45,665 nt of DNA, from assembly GCA_900299185.1 (NCBI GenBank), contig OMIV01000037.1, positions 1-45,665 of the forward strand. The letters run 5' to 3'. Within the stretch, counting starts at the first letter, position 1. Every line of letters begins with the position of its first letter. The notes under the pieces were generated by a model that did not search any database, had not been told where the DNA came from, and saw nothing but the letters and a program-made list of their open reading frames with translations. Source of the DNA: Planctomycetaceae bacterium. Its GTDB lineage: Bacteria; Planctomycetota; Planctomycetia; Planctomycetales; Planctomycetaceae. The translations under genes were made by a program, and so were the position numbers. This document shows positions 9,201-17,565 of this stretch, piece by piece.

Positions 9201-9424
9201 CTCCGGCGACTTCACAGATCATGCTCAGCGATCTCGAACACAGCATCACCGCGATCGATCATGCATTCGTCGCATTGGACGAACTCCGAGAGGCGCGATC
9301 ACTGAGCGTTGCCGATTGGGATGCTCGTCGCACCGCTTTGGAGAAGTCGCTGGTTCGACCGCTGCGCCATTACCGCTCGGTGTTGGCTCCGCATCATGCC
9401 AAGGAACGCAAGGCGGCGAATTAG
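6248..9424 (+). CDS. Large membrane protein with spermidine-synthase-like methyltransferase-fold domain
   Basis: 1058 residues. The ATG at 6248 is chosen because AGGA lies 5 bases upstream and hydrophobic sequence starts directly (MQSISRIGRVVGSFVLSLVS); an upstream in-frame ATG at 6089 adds 53 unconvincing residues. Residues 1 to about 440 contain roughly ten or more membrane segments. Residues ~442-680 resemble the Rossmann fold of polyamine synthases (SpeE), with VAVLGLRSGLAVETAL at the usual glycine-rich cofactor loop, then CVESDAEL and a DLIISNADQAAL stretch. The GGGDG signature of true spermidine synthases is not kept, so the substrate is unclear. The last ~375 residues are soluble, helical and not recognised. 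Fused transporter-like/spermidine-synthase proteins are common in planctomycetes, but this one has an unusually long tail. A G+C-rich palindrome follows the stop. Confidence 0.8.
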   Translation: MQSISRIGRVVGSFVLSLVSASAVPFFGGVMSVVWLMTAQAIFGAGPVAHTALVTAVGLGFLVAAATGPLLQRWSVWRRHGAIISALLLMSCTIATTQMTEFSRSTWDQINEATLATNGSQFAFLLRAFCLLIAAPTACCGWLLLAPTKSEANGSQFLSRWMSFACGMLFQSLGFSSGPTINAVLMLGTMLLLVRGLSLVVRLVTTTDNAAVAPTTTRTLVSRDLVITVMAGAITGAAFVGLSRLADQLTLATLWAATAKWSALLIGLSLSVVASTRRPLVAPAVTALLAIASCCLSVVMFPQLVECCLNWSTFVESPSMQIALRCGLLFALFAPLGLWLGTTGRLASANDRPLAPLLLTVTFVGGYLLAAQVGLVSFGVISVLTAAACGAVAVLAINVLPIGTTSNRRLSGGLIGSAALLAALLPLFAHRYRPEIAAKLLFDTRVFVAHRIESRVDILPHLDEARCVGVAETGTGTLSQWRFGGSRLQMRQSGVLTAAQSLNTHITPQLASEGLPAILPLVLHEHPQHVAVLGLRSGLAVETALQFPVQTLTCVESDAELTQVVQRDVWSQLAANPQADDRLHVINAEPMMTLAARPESFDLIISNADQAALAREASAYTSEFYRLAARALARGGIFCQRFAVADVGAEPVTLLLETWRNVFHEVAAIETSSGEWLLVGGNSITVDPETLNDRPIVADRVGAICLPSGLVERLQRPHVRRAFSAIGADWSAPLLLSTMLFQQSDREPANSLLPINTAKSCTLTARLPWDVLRWGNKLGEINEVYTSQTQTLGARLGEEAATDEITRRLTEVALQRQIVAQHPDEYWAYRKSVKKRLTESPQSTIVQVKGERPTKDLHPNEKRRMSYFETLGVAAKAASPSSDQLAAVVAFAEPHDPLISSFLHQEVAELASKNSDKFASLEWEHRLQAINFAEPNDRSVRNVVSAIELLCQHPEFIEDAAQRGDQLDSLLQVLHARWLARGDLTPATSQIMLSDLEHSITAIDHAFVALDELREARSLSVADWDARRTALEKSLVRPLRHYRSVLAPHHAKERKAAN

Positions 9425-9758
9425 CTCTTGGCCCCATCTTTTGTTGCCCCTCTCCCCAGTAGGAGCGAGGGGAGAACTGCTGAGTGTCTCTCCATCATCG
9501 CGAGATCGCGTTCTGATTCTCGCGCGACTTATCTCGGTCTCAAGCAATGTTTTGATGGGACTTCAGTCTGGCTTTTCAGACGAGTCGCAGCGGACAGGTT
9601 TGACATGTCGCGCCGAGTCGAGACGAGTTGTGTCGACTTATCTGCCTCTCCAGCGGCGCCGCGTTGGATCGTGCGAAATTTGACCGCTAGCCTGCCGCCC
9701 TTGGTCTAAGTTCAAGCACAGATTCGACTCAAGCGAGGCAGTTCGGAGATTCAGTGAC
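9425..9758. other. 334-base intergenic region upstream of the wsp-like cluster
   Basis: It begins with a C-rich/G-rich palindromic repeat (9447-9474). The rest should hold the promoter for the chemosensory cluster. A TTGACC near 9678 is a possible -35 element, but no good -10 sits at the right distance, so I do not call a promoter. Confidence 0.5.
9447..9474 (+). repeat. C-rich/G-rich palindromic repeat, copy 1
   Basis: The sequence CCCCTCTCCCCAGTAGGAGC runs on into GAGGGGAG and can fold by pairing CCCCTC with GAGGGG. It starts 22 bases after a stop codon. A near-identical copy lies in reverse orientation at 45585-45611. It could act as a transcription terminator or be a REP-like element; there is no T tract. 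Confidence 0.75.
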
Positions 9759-11408
9759 ATGTCCCAGGGCCTGACTTTCAAACAACGCATGTGGTTACTC
9801 GTGACCGTCTTCATGGTCGCGTTGCTCGGCACGCACCTGATGTACGGCATCATGCTCAGCAAGCTCCGAGTCAGTGGCCCGGTCTATCACCGGATCGTGC
9901 AAGGCAAGGACATCGTCGCCGATATCCTGCCACCGCCGGAGTACGTCATTGAGTCGTATCTCGTCACCTTGCAGCTCGCTCATGTCAACGACATCGAGCA
10001 AGCCAGGCCGTTGATTGAGCGGCTCAATCAGTTGGAAAAAGAGTTCAACGACCGTCGCGACTATTGGAAGTCGAAGCTCGATGAAGGCGACCTGAAGCGC
10101 GGACTGGTGGATAAGGCTTACTTGCCTGCGAACCGTTTCTATCAGCTCGTCCAAGAGCAAATCGTGGCGGGCATCCGAGCGAATAAGAAGTCGGAAGAAC
10201 TACTCGCCGCCATCAATGGGCCGATCAAGACGGCCTATGAAGCTCATCGTCATGAGATCGACGAGGTCGTCAAACTGGCCAACGCGCGCATCGTGGTGGA
10301 TGAAGAAGCGGCTTCCGCGATGGAGTCCTTCTGGAGTTGGACCGTCACCATCTTCGGAGTGTTGTCGTTCGCGGTTCTGGTTGGGTTCAGTTACCTGGTG
10401 GCACGCAGCATCCTCGGCCCGACAGCTCAGTTGATTGAGCGAGTGCGCGACATGGCCGAAGGCGAAGCCGACTTGACCAAGCGCGTGGAGATAAACACCA
10501 ACGATGAAATCGGCACGCTGGCTGAGTTCATCAACAAGACGATCAGCCGCATTCACGACGTGATTGCTCGAGCTCGTATCTCGACGATCCGACTGAATTC
10601 GACGGCTTCTGAGATCGCAGCGTCGGCTTCCGAGCAAAGCGGCACCGTGCAGAACTTCAATGCGTCGAGCACCGAGATTGCTGCCGCCGTTAAAGAGATC
10701 ACGGCCACCGGACAAGAGCTGTGGCGCACGATGGAAGATGTCGATGCGCGAGCCGGTGAAGCATCAACGTTAGCCGACTCTGGCCGTCACGGTTTGCAAA
10801 ACATGGAATTGTCGATGGGCCAGTTGGGAGAAGCGACCAATGCAATCTCCTCGAAGCTGGAAGTCATTCGCGAGAAAGCCAGCGGCATTAACTTGGTCGT
10901 AACAACGATTACAAAGGTCGCCGACCAAACGAACTTGCTCTCGATCAACGCCGCGATCGAAGCCGAGAAAGCGGGCGAGGCAGGACGAGGCTTCTTGGTT
11001 GTCGCTCGCGAAATTCGTCGACTCGCCGATCAAGCAGCAGTGGCCACACTCGACATCGATCAGATGGTTCGACAGATGCAAGCCGCCGTCACATCCGGCG
11101 TGATGGAGATGGATAAATTCAACGAGCAAGTGGGACGCTGCATGGGGCAAGTCGGCGAGATCAACGGACAGATGGGCCAGATCATCGCTCAAGTGACTAC
11201 CTTGAAACAGCGGTTCTCACTGGTCGCGGACGGCATGCAACATCAGGCACAAGGTGCGTCACAAATTGACGAGGCGATGGTGAACCTCATCGGCGGCTTC
11301 CGCAATGTCGGCACCGCAGTGCATGACTTCCAACAAGCATCCGAGAACCTCAGAGAGTCAGCCGTCGAACTACAACGCGACGTCGGACAGTTTGTGGTTT
11401 CCGGCTGA
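9759..11408 (+). CDS. wspA: WspA-like methyl-accepting chemotaxis receptor
   Basis: 549 residues. This is a membrane receptor that would control the WspE kinase. The first membrane helix is at about 11-31, a helical periplasmic domain at 35-190, the second membrane helix at 193-215, HAMP at 216-269, and the cytoplasmic signalling hairpin at about 290-530. The tip (residues 396-423) reads NAAIEAEKAGEAGRGFLVVA followed by REIRRLADQ, then GVMEMDKF; this EAEKAGE...FLVVAREIRRLADQ form is typical of WspA rather than ordinary chemotaxis receptors (EAARAGE...FAVVADEVR). A GGAG lies 9 bases before the ATG. It opens a five-gene cluster whose order matches wspABCDE. In Pseudomonas WspA responds to surface contact; whether that holds here is an inference. 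Confidence 0.9.
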   Translation: MSQGLTFKQRMWLLVTVFMVALLGTHLMYGIMLSKLRVSGPVYHRIVQGKDIVADILPPPEYVIESYLVTLQLAHVNDIEQARPLIERLNQLEKEFNDRRDYWKSKLDEGDLKRGLVDKAYLPANRFYQLVQEQIVAGIRANKKSEELLAAINGPIKTAYEAHRHEIDEVVKLANARIVVDEEAASAMESFWSWTVTIFGVLSFAVLVGFSYLVARSILGPTAQLIERVRDMAEGEADLTKRVEINTNDEIGTLAEFINKTISRIHDVIARARISTIRLNSTASEIAASASEQSGTVQNFNASSTEIAAAVKEITATGQELWRTMEDVDARAGEASTLADSGRHGLQNMELSMGQLGEATNAISSKLEVIREKASGINLVVTTITKVADQTNLLSINAAIEAEKAGEAGRGFLVVAREIRRLADQAAVATLDIDQMVRQMQAAVTSGVMEMDKFNEQVGRCMGQVGEINGQMGQIIAQVTTLKQRFSLVADGMQHQAQGASQIDEAMVNLIGGFRNVGTAVHDFQQASENLRESAVELQRDVGQFVVSG

Positions 11409-11534
11409 TTGCAAACCAAATTTGCGGACCGCGCTTGGAGCCGCATCAGCGAACCCCATGCGACAGCACACAGCACGAATACATGAAGCTCGTGCGACTT
11501 ACTCCAAAATCCTCGTTGCGAAGAAAGGCTCGAC

Positions 11535-12005
11535 ATGTTGGTTCTGATGTGCCGCGCCGGAGACAATCGCTTCGCCTTGGATTCTGAAGTCGTCGCCGAA
11601 GTTGTGCCGTATGTTGAATTGAAGTCGATGCCTGGTGCTCCTGAATGGTTGGCAGGAGTCTTCGCTTATCGAGGCCAAGTGCTCAACGTCTTGGACCTCG
11701 TGCAAGCAGCCACTGGCACTCGATGTCCGCCGAGATGGAGCAGTCGCATTGTCATCGTGCGATTGCCTGGATCTGCGAATCAACAGCTCTTGGGCTTACT
11801 GACCGAACATGTCACCACAACTCAATGGAGTGGCGAGCCTCTTCAAAACGACGCCGCTTCACAGCAGCACAAAGCCAATCAACTACGAGAGCACTCCCGG
11901 TCCGAATGGAATTGGGGATCAGTGCGACTCGATGAAGAAGGAATGTTTCGCGTGTTGGACTTAGAGCAGCTCGTCACTCCAGAACGACGAGCGATGTTGG
12001 CGTGA
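11535..12005 (+). CDS. wspB: WspB-like CheW adaptor
   Basis: 156 residues forming one CheW domain, which would couple the receptor to the WspE kinase in the cytoplasm. The start MLVLMCRAGDNRFALDSEVV and the segment KSMPGAPEWLAGVFAYRGQV match the N-terminal half of WspB proteins. AAAGG lies 6 bases before the ATG. It follows the receptor gene after 126 bases and precedes the CheR gene by 52 bases on the same strand. CheW proteins are short and alike; the assignment to WspB rather than a general CheW rests mainly on position and on the LVLMCRAG/FALD start. Confidence 0.85.
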   Translation: MLVLMCRAGDNRFALDSEVVAEVVPYVELKSMPGAPEWLAGVFAYRGQVLNVLDLVQAATGTRCPPRWSSRIVIVRLPGSANQQLLGLLTEHVTTTQWSGEPLQNDAASQQHKANQLREHSRSEWNWGSVRLDEEGMFRVLDLEQLVTPERRAMLA

Positions 12006-12057
12006 GTTAGCACAGTGAATTCGTAGGGCCACTTGGGTTTCATAGGCAGGGTACGAA

Positions 12058-13344
12058 ATGGAGATCAGTCCCGATTCGTTGCAAAGAATTGACGCCATTC
12101 TGCGAAAGCAAATTGGTCTCAATGCCAAGTCACTAGGAGATACGGGAGTCGCGACAGCGCTGACCGAACGCATCAGCAAGCTGGGCCTCAAGGCGAGCGA
12201 CGAATACATCGAACGCGTGCTCGCCGAATCAACCGAACTCCAACAACTCATCGAATCCGTCGTGGTCCCAGAGACATGGTTCTTTCGCGACATGACACCG
12301 TTTCGATGCATCCAACAGATTGCTCGTCAGCAAGCTGGATCGCGACTGGGACGCCCTCTGCGAGTCCTCAGCATCCCGTGCAGCACCGGTGAGGAACCCT
12401 ACTCCGTCGCCGTAACCTTGCTGGCAACCGGCCTTCACTCGCAACAGTTCTCCATCGACGCTGTCGACATCAGCCAACGCTCCTTGGCCAGAGCAGCCGA
12501 GGGGCATTACGGAGCGATGTCGTTTCGCGAGAAGCACCCCGATTGCCACAACTGGCAGAAGCAATTCTTCCACATCCGAGGCGATCGCTACCACGTCTGC
12601 GAAGACGCTCAGCAACGAGTGACGTTTCGACAAGGGAACCTCGTCTCAAGCGACTTTCTCTCGGGCTCAGCAGCCTACGACGTCGTGCTGTGTCGCAACT
12701 TGCTGATCTACTTCGATGGAACCGCTCGCCAATCGGCCATGAAAAATCTGAAGCGACTGCTGGCGACGGATGGCATCCTCTACAGCGGACACGCAGAAGC
12801 CGCCGCCTTCGCCGATGCAGGCTTCCAAAACTTCGACAAGCAATTCCCGTTTGCCTTTCGACATGCGACTAACGCCCAACCGACGTCGAAGAGCGTGTCG
12901 ATGCCGTTGATGAAAGAGATCAAAAACGTCGGAGCTTGCCGACCAAACAATCGAGTAACTGTTACTCCAGCAGTCCCAACCAAGGGTACAAGCAACGTCA
13001 CCAAGCCTGCCGCTGTCATCGCGCCCAAAACCCTAACGCAGCATGGCCCGTCACTCGCAGAACTCCTTCAAGTCGCGCGCCAGGCAGCGGATCAAGGACG
13101 ACTAAGTGAAGCCCTAAAGGTCGCGGAGCCTCTGACAAAACAACATCCAACCAACGCCGAGACCTGGTGCTTGCTCGGAATTCTCCAACAAGCCACCGGC
13201 CAAAGTGGACTCGCGGAACGCAGCTTTGAACGAGCGGTCTATATCGATCCTCGGCACGGAGAATCGCTGATTCATTTATCGCTGCTCTGCCAACTTCGAG
13301 GTGATGCCGACAAAGCAGCGAGGTATCGCCAGCGAATCACATAA
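12058..13344 (+). CDS. wspC: WspC-like CheR methyltransferase with C-terminal TPR
   Basis: 428 residues. It should methylate glutamates on the WspA receptor using S-adenosylmethionine. The CheR helical and catalytic parts cover about 1-270, with VVVPETWFFRDMTPF (68-82), the SAM-binding SIPCSTGEEPYSVA (105-118), and CRNLLIYF (212-219). A disordered linker (270-330) leads to TPR-like helices (about 333-425, e.g. AERSFERAVYIDPRHGESLI). CheR fused to TPR is the architecture of WspC. AGGG lies 7 bases before the ATG. Normally a CheB esterase (WspF) opposes this enzyme; none is in the window. Confidence 0.92.
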   Translation: MEISPDSLQRIDAILRKQIGLNAKSLGDTGVATALTERISKLGLKASDEYIERVLAESTELQQLIESVVVPETWFFRDMTPFRCIQQIARQQAGSRLGRPLRVLSIPCSTGEEPYSVAVTLLATGLHSQQFSIDAVDISQRSLARAAEGHYGAMSFREKHPDCHNWQKQFFHIRGDRYHVCEDAQQRVTFRQGNLVSSDFLSGSAAYDVVLCRNLLIYFDGTARQSAMKNLKRLLATDGILYSGHAEAAAFADAGFQNFDKQFPFAFRHATNAQPTSKSVSMPLMKEIKNVGACRPNNRVTVTPAVPTKGTSNVTKPAAVIAPKTLTQHGPSLAELLQVARQAADQGRLSEALKVAEPLTKQHPTNAETWCLLGILQQATGQSGLAERSFERAVYIDPRHGESLIHLSLLCQLRGDADKAARYRQRIT

Positions 13345-13502
13345 AGCCTTAATGCCATGCTCGACCTGACACACAACTCCAAGCCAAGTGGGATTCATTC
13401 CAACCAATGTCAAACAAGCTGCTGACATGTTCTTCGTAACCACAGCCCCGACCAAAATCAGGTTCGTGGCAAGCATGTAAGAAACCTGCCACTTGCAAAC
13501 AT

Positions 13503-13521
13503 CCTCTCGCGGAGCGAGAGG
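13503..13521 (+). repeat. Perfect 8-bp hairpin between wspC and wspD
   Basis: CCTCTCGC-GGA-GCGAGAGG forms a perfect stem with a GGA loop in the 222-base gap between the two genes. Its centre TCGCGGAGCGA is the same as the left hairpin of the double-hairpin repeat. It has no T tract, so it is more like a REP-type hairpin than a terminator. Confidence 0.7.
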
Positions 13522-13566
13522 CCACAACTCGCAGAGGATTCGCAACAACGACCAAAGACGCCATTC

Positions 13567-14268
13567 ATGCTCGTGGAACTTGCTATCGACGATTGCTGGA
13601 ATCGCATCGGTGTGAAGGGGGACGGCTCTTGTCCGGAACTCAAGCAGCACGTGCATTGCCGCAACTGTCCGGTCTATGCCGATGCTGGACATCGTTTGTT
13701 TGATAGAGAGCCACCCACAGATTGCATCCAAGAATGGACTCAACAGATCGCCCAAACAGAACCGCTTGAAGCCAGCAATACTGCTCCAGTGCTCGTGTTT
13801 CGTTGCGGCGAAGAGTGGCTCGGATTGCACGTCGCTCAAGTATTGGAAGTTGGTGCTCCTCGCGTCGTACATCGAATTCCACATCGCTCCACCAAGCTAC
13901 TGCAAGGACTGGTCAACATTCGCGGAGAGCTTCAGCTTTGCGTGGCTCTGCGTGAGTTGCTCGGCATCGACTCGACTTCCAACGTCCCACCGCAGCAGCC
14001 ATCGGGTGAGAACAACTCGGCGACGGATACTTCGGATAACAAGCAACGCTTGGTCGTTGTGGAGCGTAATTCGCAAGTCTGGGCCTTCGATGTCGATGAA
14101 GTGGCTGGTGTTACTAGGTTTCCTTTGAGTGAACTTGGAAACGTCCCGGCGACTGTGGCCAATAGTTTGGCGAGATATTCGCGCGGCGTGTTTATGTGGA
14201 ACGAGAAGGCGATTGGTTTCCTCGACGACGAACGGTTGTTCGAACAACTACGGAGGGCAATCGGATGA
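13567..14268 (+). CDS. wspD: WspD-like CheW adaptor with Cys-rich N-terminus
   Basis: 233 residues. An N-terminal segment carries four cysteines, C10, C22, C31 and C34 (DCWNRIGVKGDGSCPEL, HCRNCPVY), which is a signature of WspD. A CheW domain follows (about 74-230) with GLVNIRGELQLCVAL. It would be a second adaptor bridging receptors and the WspE kinase. The N-terminal Cys/His set could bind a metal, but this is an inference. The stop overlaps the WspE start in an ATGA, so translation is probably coupled. No strong ribosome binding site is visible before the ATG at 13567. Confidence 0.9.
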   Translation: MLVELAIDDCWNRIGVKGDGSCPELKQHVHCRNCPVYADAGHRLFDREPPTDCIQEWTQQIAQTEPLEASNTAPVLVFRCGEEWLGLHVAQVLEVGAPRVVHRIPHRSTKLLQGLVNIRGELQLCVALRELLGIDSTSNVPPQQPSGENNSATDTSDNKQRLVVVERNSQVWAFDVDEVAGVTRFPLSELGNVPATVANSLARYSRGVFMWNEKAIGFLDDERLFEQLRRAIG

Positions 14269-17200
14269 GCGGTTATGAAGAACTGCCACTGTTAGACCTC
14301 TTCAAAGAGGAAGTGCGTTCGCAAGTCGAGTCGCTGGAAGCCGGACTTGTCGAATTGGAGCAAGCGCCGACGAACCCGCAGCTCATCGAACCACTGATGC
14401 GAGCCGCACACTCAATCAAGGGTGCAGCGCGAGTGGTTGGAGTCGATCTCGCTGTCGGTCTCGCTCACATCATGGAAGAATGCTTGGTCCGTGCTCAGCG
14501 AGGAACAATCACACTCAATGCATTTTCCATCGACGCCTTGTTGGCCGGTGTCGATTCGCTGCACCAGATCGCGAATGCAGCCGGTGAGGGCTTCGAAGCC
14601 TGGGCTCTTCAACATCAGCCCAAAGTCGACGAACTCAAAGCGAAGTTCGAAAAGATCAGCGCGGGCCAAGTTCTTGAAGTGGCAACAGCTGCGCAAATAG
14701 TCGAGGCGACACAAACGCCGACTTCTGCTCCCAAGCCAGCGGCCGATGTAGTAGCTCCAACACAACCAGACTTGCGTGTCGTCGCTGCTCTGCCGACACC
14801 TGTCCCCGAGGCAGTTGTTGTCCCTGCTGAAAATTCAGATTCGGTTCGGCAAGCGCAGGCTCGGCTGGAAAAGCTAACGGCAGAAATCGCGCGCGGGCCG
14901 TTTGCAGAAACAACGCCAGCCGAACCCACGATCTCGTCGCTTCCAGAAGACTCGCCACTTCTCGACCTGTATCGCATTGAGGCAGAAGCCAAAGCCAAAA
15001 CTCTGATGGCTGCCCTGCCGTCACTCGAAACACATGCGCGAGACGCCCACTTCATCGAACCATTGGTGAATGCGGCCAAGAACATTGCCAGTACGGCACG
15101 AATTGTCTTCTACACCCAAATCGGCGACCTCGCGGCCTCTGTCGAACAAACATTGGCAGCGATCCTGAAAGGGAAGCTCAAGGTCGAAGAGTCAGTGAAT
15201 GCACTCTTCGATGCGGTCGTTCTTATCGAACAATCTGCAGTGCCCGAGTCCGGCGGTAATCAAAGCACTCGGAATGCAGCATCCGAACTCGCGCAAGTCT
15301 TGAAATCACTCGCGCCAAGCGACGAACCGTCGCAGGCAACTAGCCTGCCCACGACAACTCCAGTCGCCCAGCTGACTCAAGCCGTGACGCAACCAGCGAT
15401 AGCGATTCAAAAGGTCGAACCTGTCGCTCAAACGCCGTCACAAGTCGTTGAATCGCAGACACATCATCCAGCGACCACTCTCGCTCAAAACGATCTCTCG
15501 TCACCCAAGCCTGTAACGCCAGTTACAGAGGCCACCCCGGTCCCTAATTCCAAGCCACCAGCAAAGCCTGCAACGCTCGACGAAAAAGAACGAGTGGTTC
15601 GAATCACAGCTCAAAGTCTTACGCGACTGATGGGCTTGGCTGGCGAATCACTCGTGGAAGCGCGGTGGCTTCAACCATTCTCCCAGTCGTTGCTCATGCT
15701 CAGGCGTCAGCAGGATCACCTCGCGGATGTGATCGAAGAACTTTCCGAGCAATTGTCGCGAACAAAGTCTGATCGGCGCGCCTTAGATCTCATTCTGGAC
15801 GCAAGACAACAAGTTGGTCACTGCCGGCACGAACTCACGGAGCGCATCGACGAATTCGAGACTCATGCACGTCAGTCTGATGATCTCAATAGTCGGCTCT
15901 ACCACGAAGTCATTACCAGCCGCATGCGGCCGTTCGGAGATGGAGTACACGGCTTCCCCCGCATGGTTCGCGATCTCGCAAGGCAACTCGGCAAGAACGT
16001 GCATTTTGAATTACTCGGGCAACGAACCAACGTTGATCGAGAGATCCTAGAAAAACTCGAAGCGCCGCTCACCCACCTGATTCGTAACGCAGTCGATCAC
16101 GGACTCGATACGCCCACCGAACGACTGGCTGCGGGAAAGTCCGAACATGGCCGTATCGTGGTTGAAGCACGCCATGCAGCAGGGATGCTTTCAATAACTA
16201 TTAGTGACGACGGGCGCGGAGTCGATCTCGATCGGCTTCGCCAGAAGATCATCGAGAAGAAGCTACAGAAGCCAGACATCGTTAAGAGTCTGAATGAGAA
16301 AGAACTCCTCGACTTCCTGTTCCTACCAGGCTTCTCCACCGCAGAAAAAGTCACAGACGTTTCAGGACGCGGCGTTGGGCTGGATGTGGTTCACAGCACC
16401 ATTTACGCCGTCGGCGGCAACCTAAAGATCACAACCAAGAAAGGGCTGGGCACGACGTTTCATCTGATGCTGCCAATCACGTTGTCAGTCTTGCGAGCCG
16501 TTCTATGTGACATCGGGGGAGAGCCGTATGCGTTCCCTCACAACCGCATTGAGCGTCTCATCAAACTCCCGCGTTCGTCAGTTCGATCGCTCGAGTATCG
16601 CCAGTACTTCGAAGTGGATGGCCGCAATGTGGGGCTCGTGCAGGCTCAGCAAGTACTCCATTTAGATGGAGCAGAATCCGACGACGAAGAGTTATCAATC
16701 GTTCTTTTTGGCAATGACTCCCGTCAGTACGGCTTAATCGTGGATGCCTTTCGATCCGAACAAGATCTGGTAGTCAGACCGCTAGATGCACGGCTAGGAA
16801 AAGTCCCCAACATCAGCTCAGCCGCCATTTTGGAAGACGGTTCTCCCGTATTGATTGTCGACATCGAAGACCTCACCCGATCGATCGAAAAACTGATCAA
16901 TGGCGAACGTCTGCGACGCGTCGGCCATAAAACCAAACCCAATGAGCAACGACGAAAACGAGTGCTAGTCGTTGACGACTCGATCACCGTTCGAGAGGTT
17001 GAACGGCAGTTGTTGACGAGTCACGGTTACGAGGTCGAAGTAGCCGTTGACGGAGCAGATGGTTGGAACGCCGTAAGAGACGGTCAATTTGACCTCGTCG
17101 TCAGCGATGTCGATATGCCCCGCATGAACGGCTTCGACTTCGTAAACCAAATAAAGAGCGATCCGCGACTACAAGCCACTCCCGTCATAATCGTGTCCTA

Positions 17201-17330
17201 CAAGGACCGAGAAGAAGATAAACTTCGAGGATTGCAAGTCGGAGCAAACTACTACCTGACCAAGAGTAGTTTCCACGACGAATCCCTAATCAATGCCGTC
17301 GAAGTTCTAATTGGAACGGGAAAAGCATAA
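14265..17330 (+). CDS. wspE: WspE-like hybrid CheA histidine kinase with C-terminal receiver
   Basis: 1021 residues. The ATG at 14265 overlaps the wspD stop (ATGA) and has GGAGG 8 bases upstream; a longer in-frame start at 14196 is less likely. Domains: Hpt with phospho-site H49 (AAHSIKGAARVVG), then a second Hpt-like repeat at about 228-325 in which the His is Lys (K272), then a Pro/Thr/Gln-rich linker (330-440). The CheA dimerisation/ATPase region follows: N box HLIRNAVDHG (604-613), G1 DDGRG (648-652), G2 GRGVGL (701-706). A CheW-like domain (~735-880) and a receiver end the protein, with D904/D905, phospho-acceptor D948, S978 and K1000. The Hpt-kinase-CheW-REC layout is that of WspE. It should autophosphorylate on receptor input; the output partner is not encoded here. 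Confidence 0.93.
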   Translation: MSGYEELPLLDLFKEEVRSQVESLEAGLVELEQAPTNPQLIEPLMRAAHSIKGAARVVGVDLAVGLAHIMEECLVRAQRGTITLNAFSIDALLAGVDSLHQIANAAGEGFEAWALQHQPKVDELKAKFEKISAGQVLEVATAAQIVEATQTPTSAPKPAADVVAPTQPDLRVVAALPTPVPEAVVVPAENSDSVRQAQARLEKLTAEIARGPFAETTPAEPTISSLPEDSPLLDLYRIEAEAKAKTLMAALPSLETHARDAHFIEPLVNAAKNIASTARIVFYTQIGDLAASVEQTLAAILKGKLKVEESVNALFDAVVLIEQSAVPESGGNQSTRNAASELAQVLKSLAPSDEPSQATSLPTTTPVAQLTQAVTQPAIAIQKVEPVAQTPSQVVESQTHHPATTLAQNDLSSPKPVTPVTEATPVPNSKPPAKPATLDEKERVVRITAQSLTRLMGLAGESLVEARWLQPFSQSLLMLRRQQDHLADVIEELSEQLSRTKSDRRALDLILDARQQVGHCRHELTERIDEFETHARQSDDLNSRLYHEVITSRMRPFGDGVHGFPRMVRDLARQLGKNVHFELLGQRTNVDREILEKLEAPLTHLIRNAVDHGLDTPTERLAAGKSEHGRIVVEARHAAGMLSITISDDGRGVDLDRLRQKIIEKKLQKPDIVKSLNEKELLDFLFLPGFSTAEKVTDVSGRGVGLDVVHSTIYAVGGNLKITTKKGLGTTFHLMLPITLSVLRAVLCDIGGEPYAFPHNRIERLIKLPRSSVRSLEYRQYFEVDGRNVGLVQAQQVLHLDGAESDDEELSIVLFGNDSRQYGLIVDAFRSEQDLVVRPLDARLGKVPNISSAAILEDGSPVLIVDIEDLTRSIEKLINGERLRRVGHKTKPNEQRRKRVLVVDDSITVREVERQLLTSHGYEVEVAVDGADGWNAVRDGQFDLVVSDVDMPRMNGFDFVNQIKSDPRLQATPVIIVSYKDREEDKLRGLQVGANYYLTKSSFHDESLINAVEVLIGTGKA

Positions 17331-17565
17331 CACCACTACACAAAACCAATTCGCTTTCAGCCGAACGGAGGCGATTGGATCATCTCAACAACACGCCGGA
17401 AATCATCCTGGAATAAATATGATACACAATCGTGATCGCTAGATACCTCGATCTTACCCAGCCACTTCCCCAAACGCGTCTACAGTCGCGGCAAAACACC
17501 GACAACTAAGTCATGAAACCCACGCCAACACGATCTACAGCTGCAACATCACTGCCAACATTTAA
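17331..17565. other. Convergent intergenic region between wspE and the respiratory operon
   Basis: The 235 bases separate two converging transcription units. They are A+T-richer than the wsp genes. I see no strong hairpin followed by a T tract for either side. No gene for a CheB, GGDEF or receiver protein fits here. Confidence 0.6.

Noticed and set aside
17331-17565. A possible small wspF or wspR remnant after wspE
   Set aside because: The gap is only 235 bases and no frame shows CheB or GGDEF motifs.
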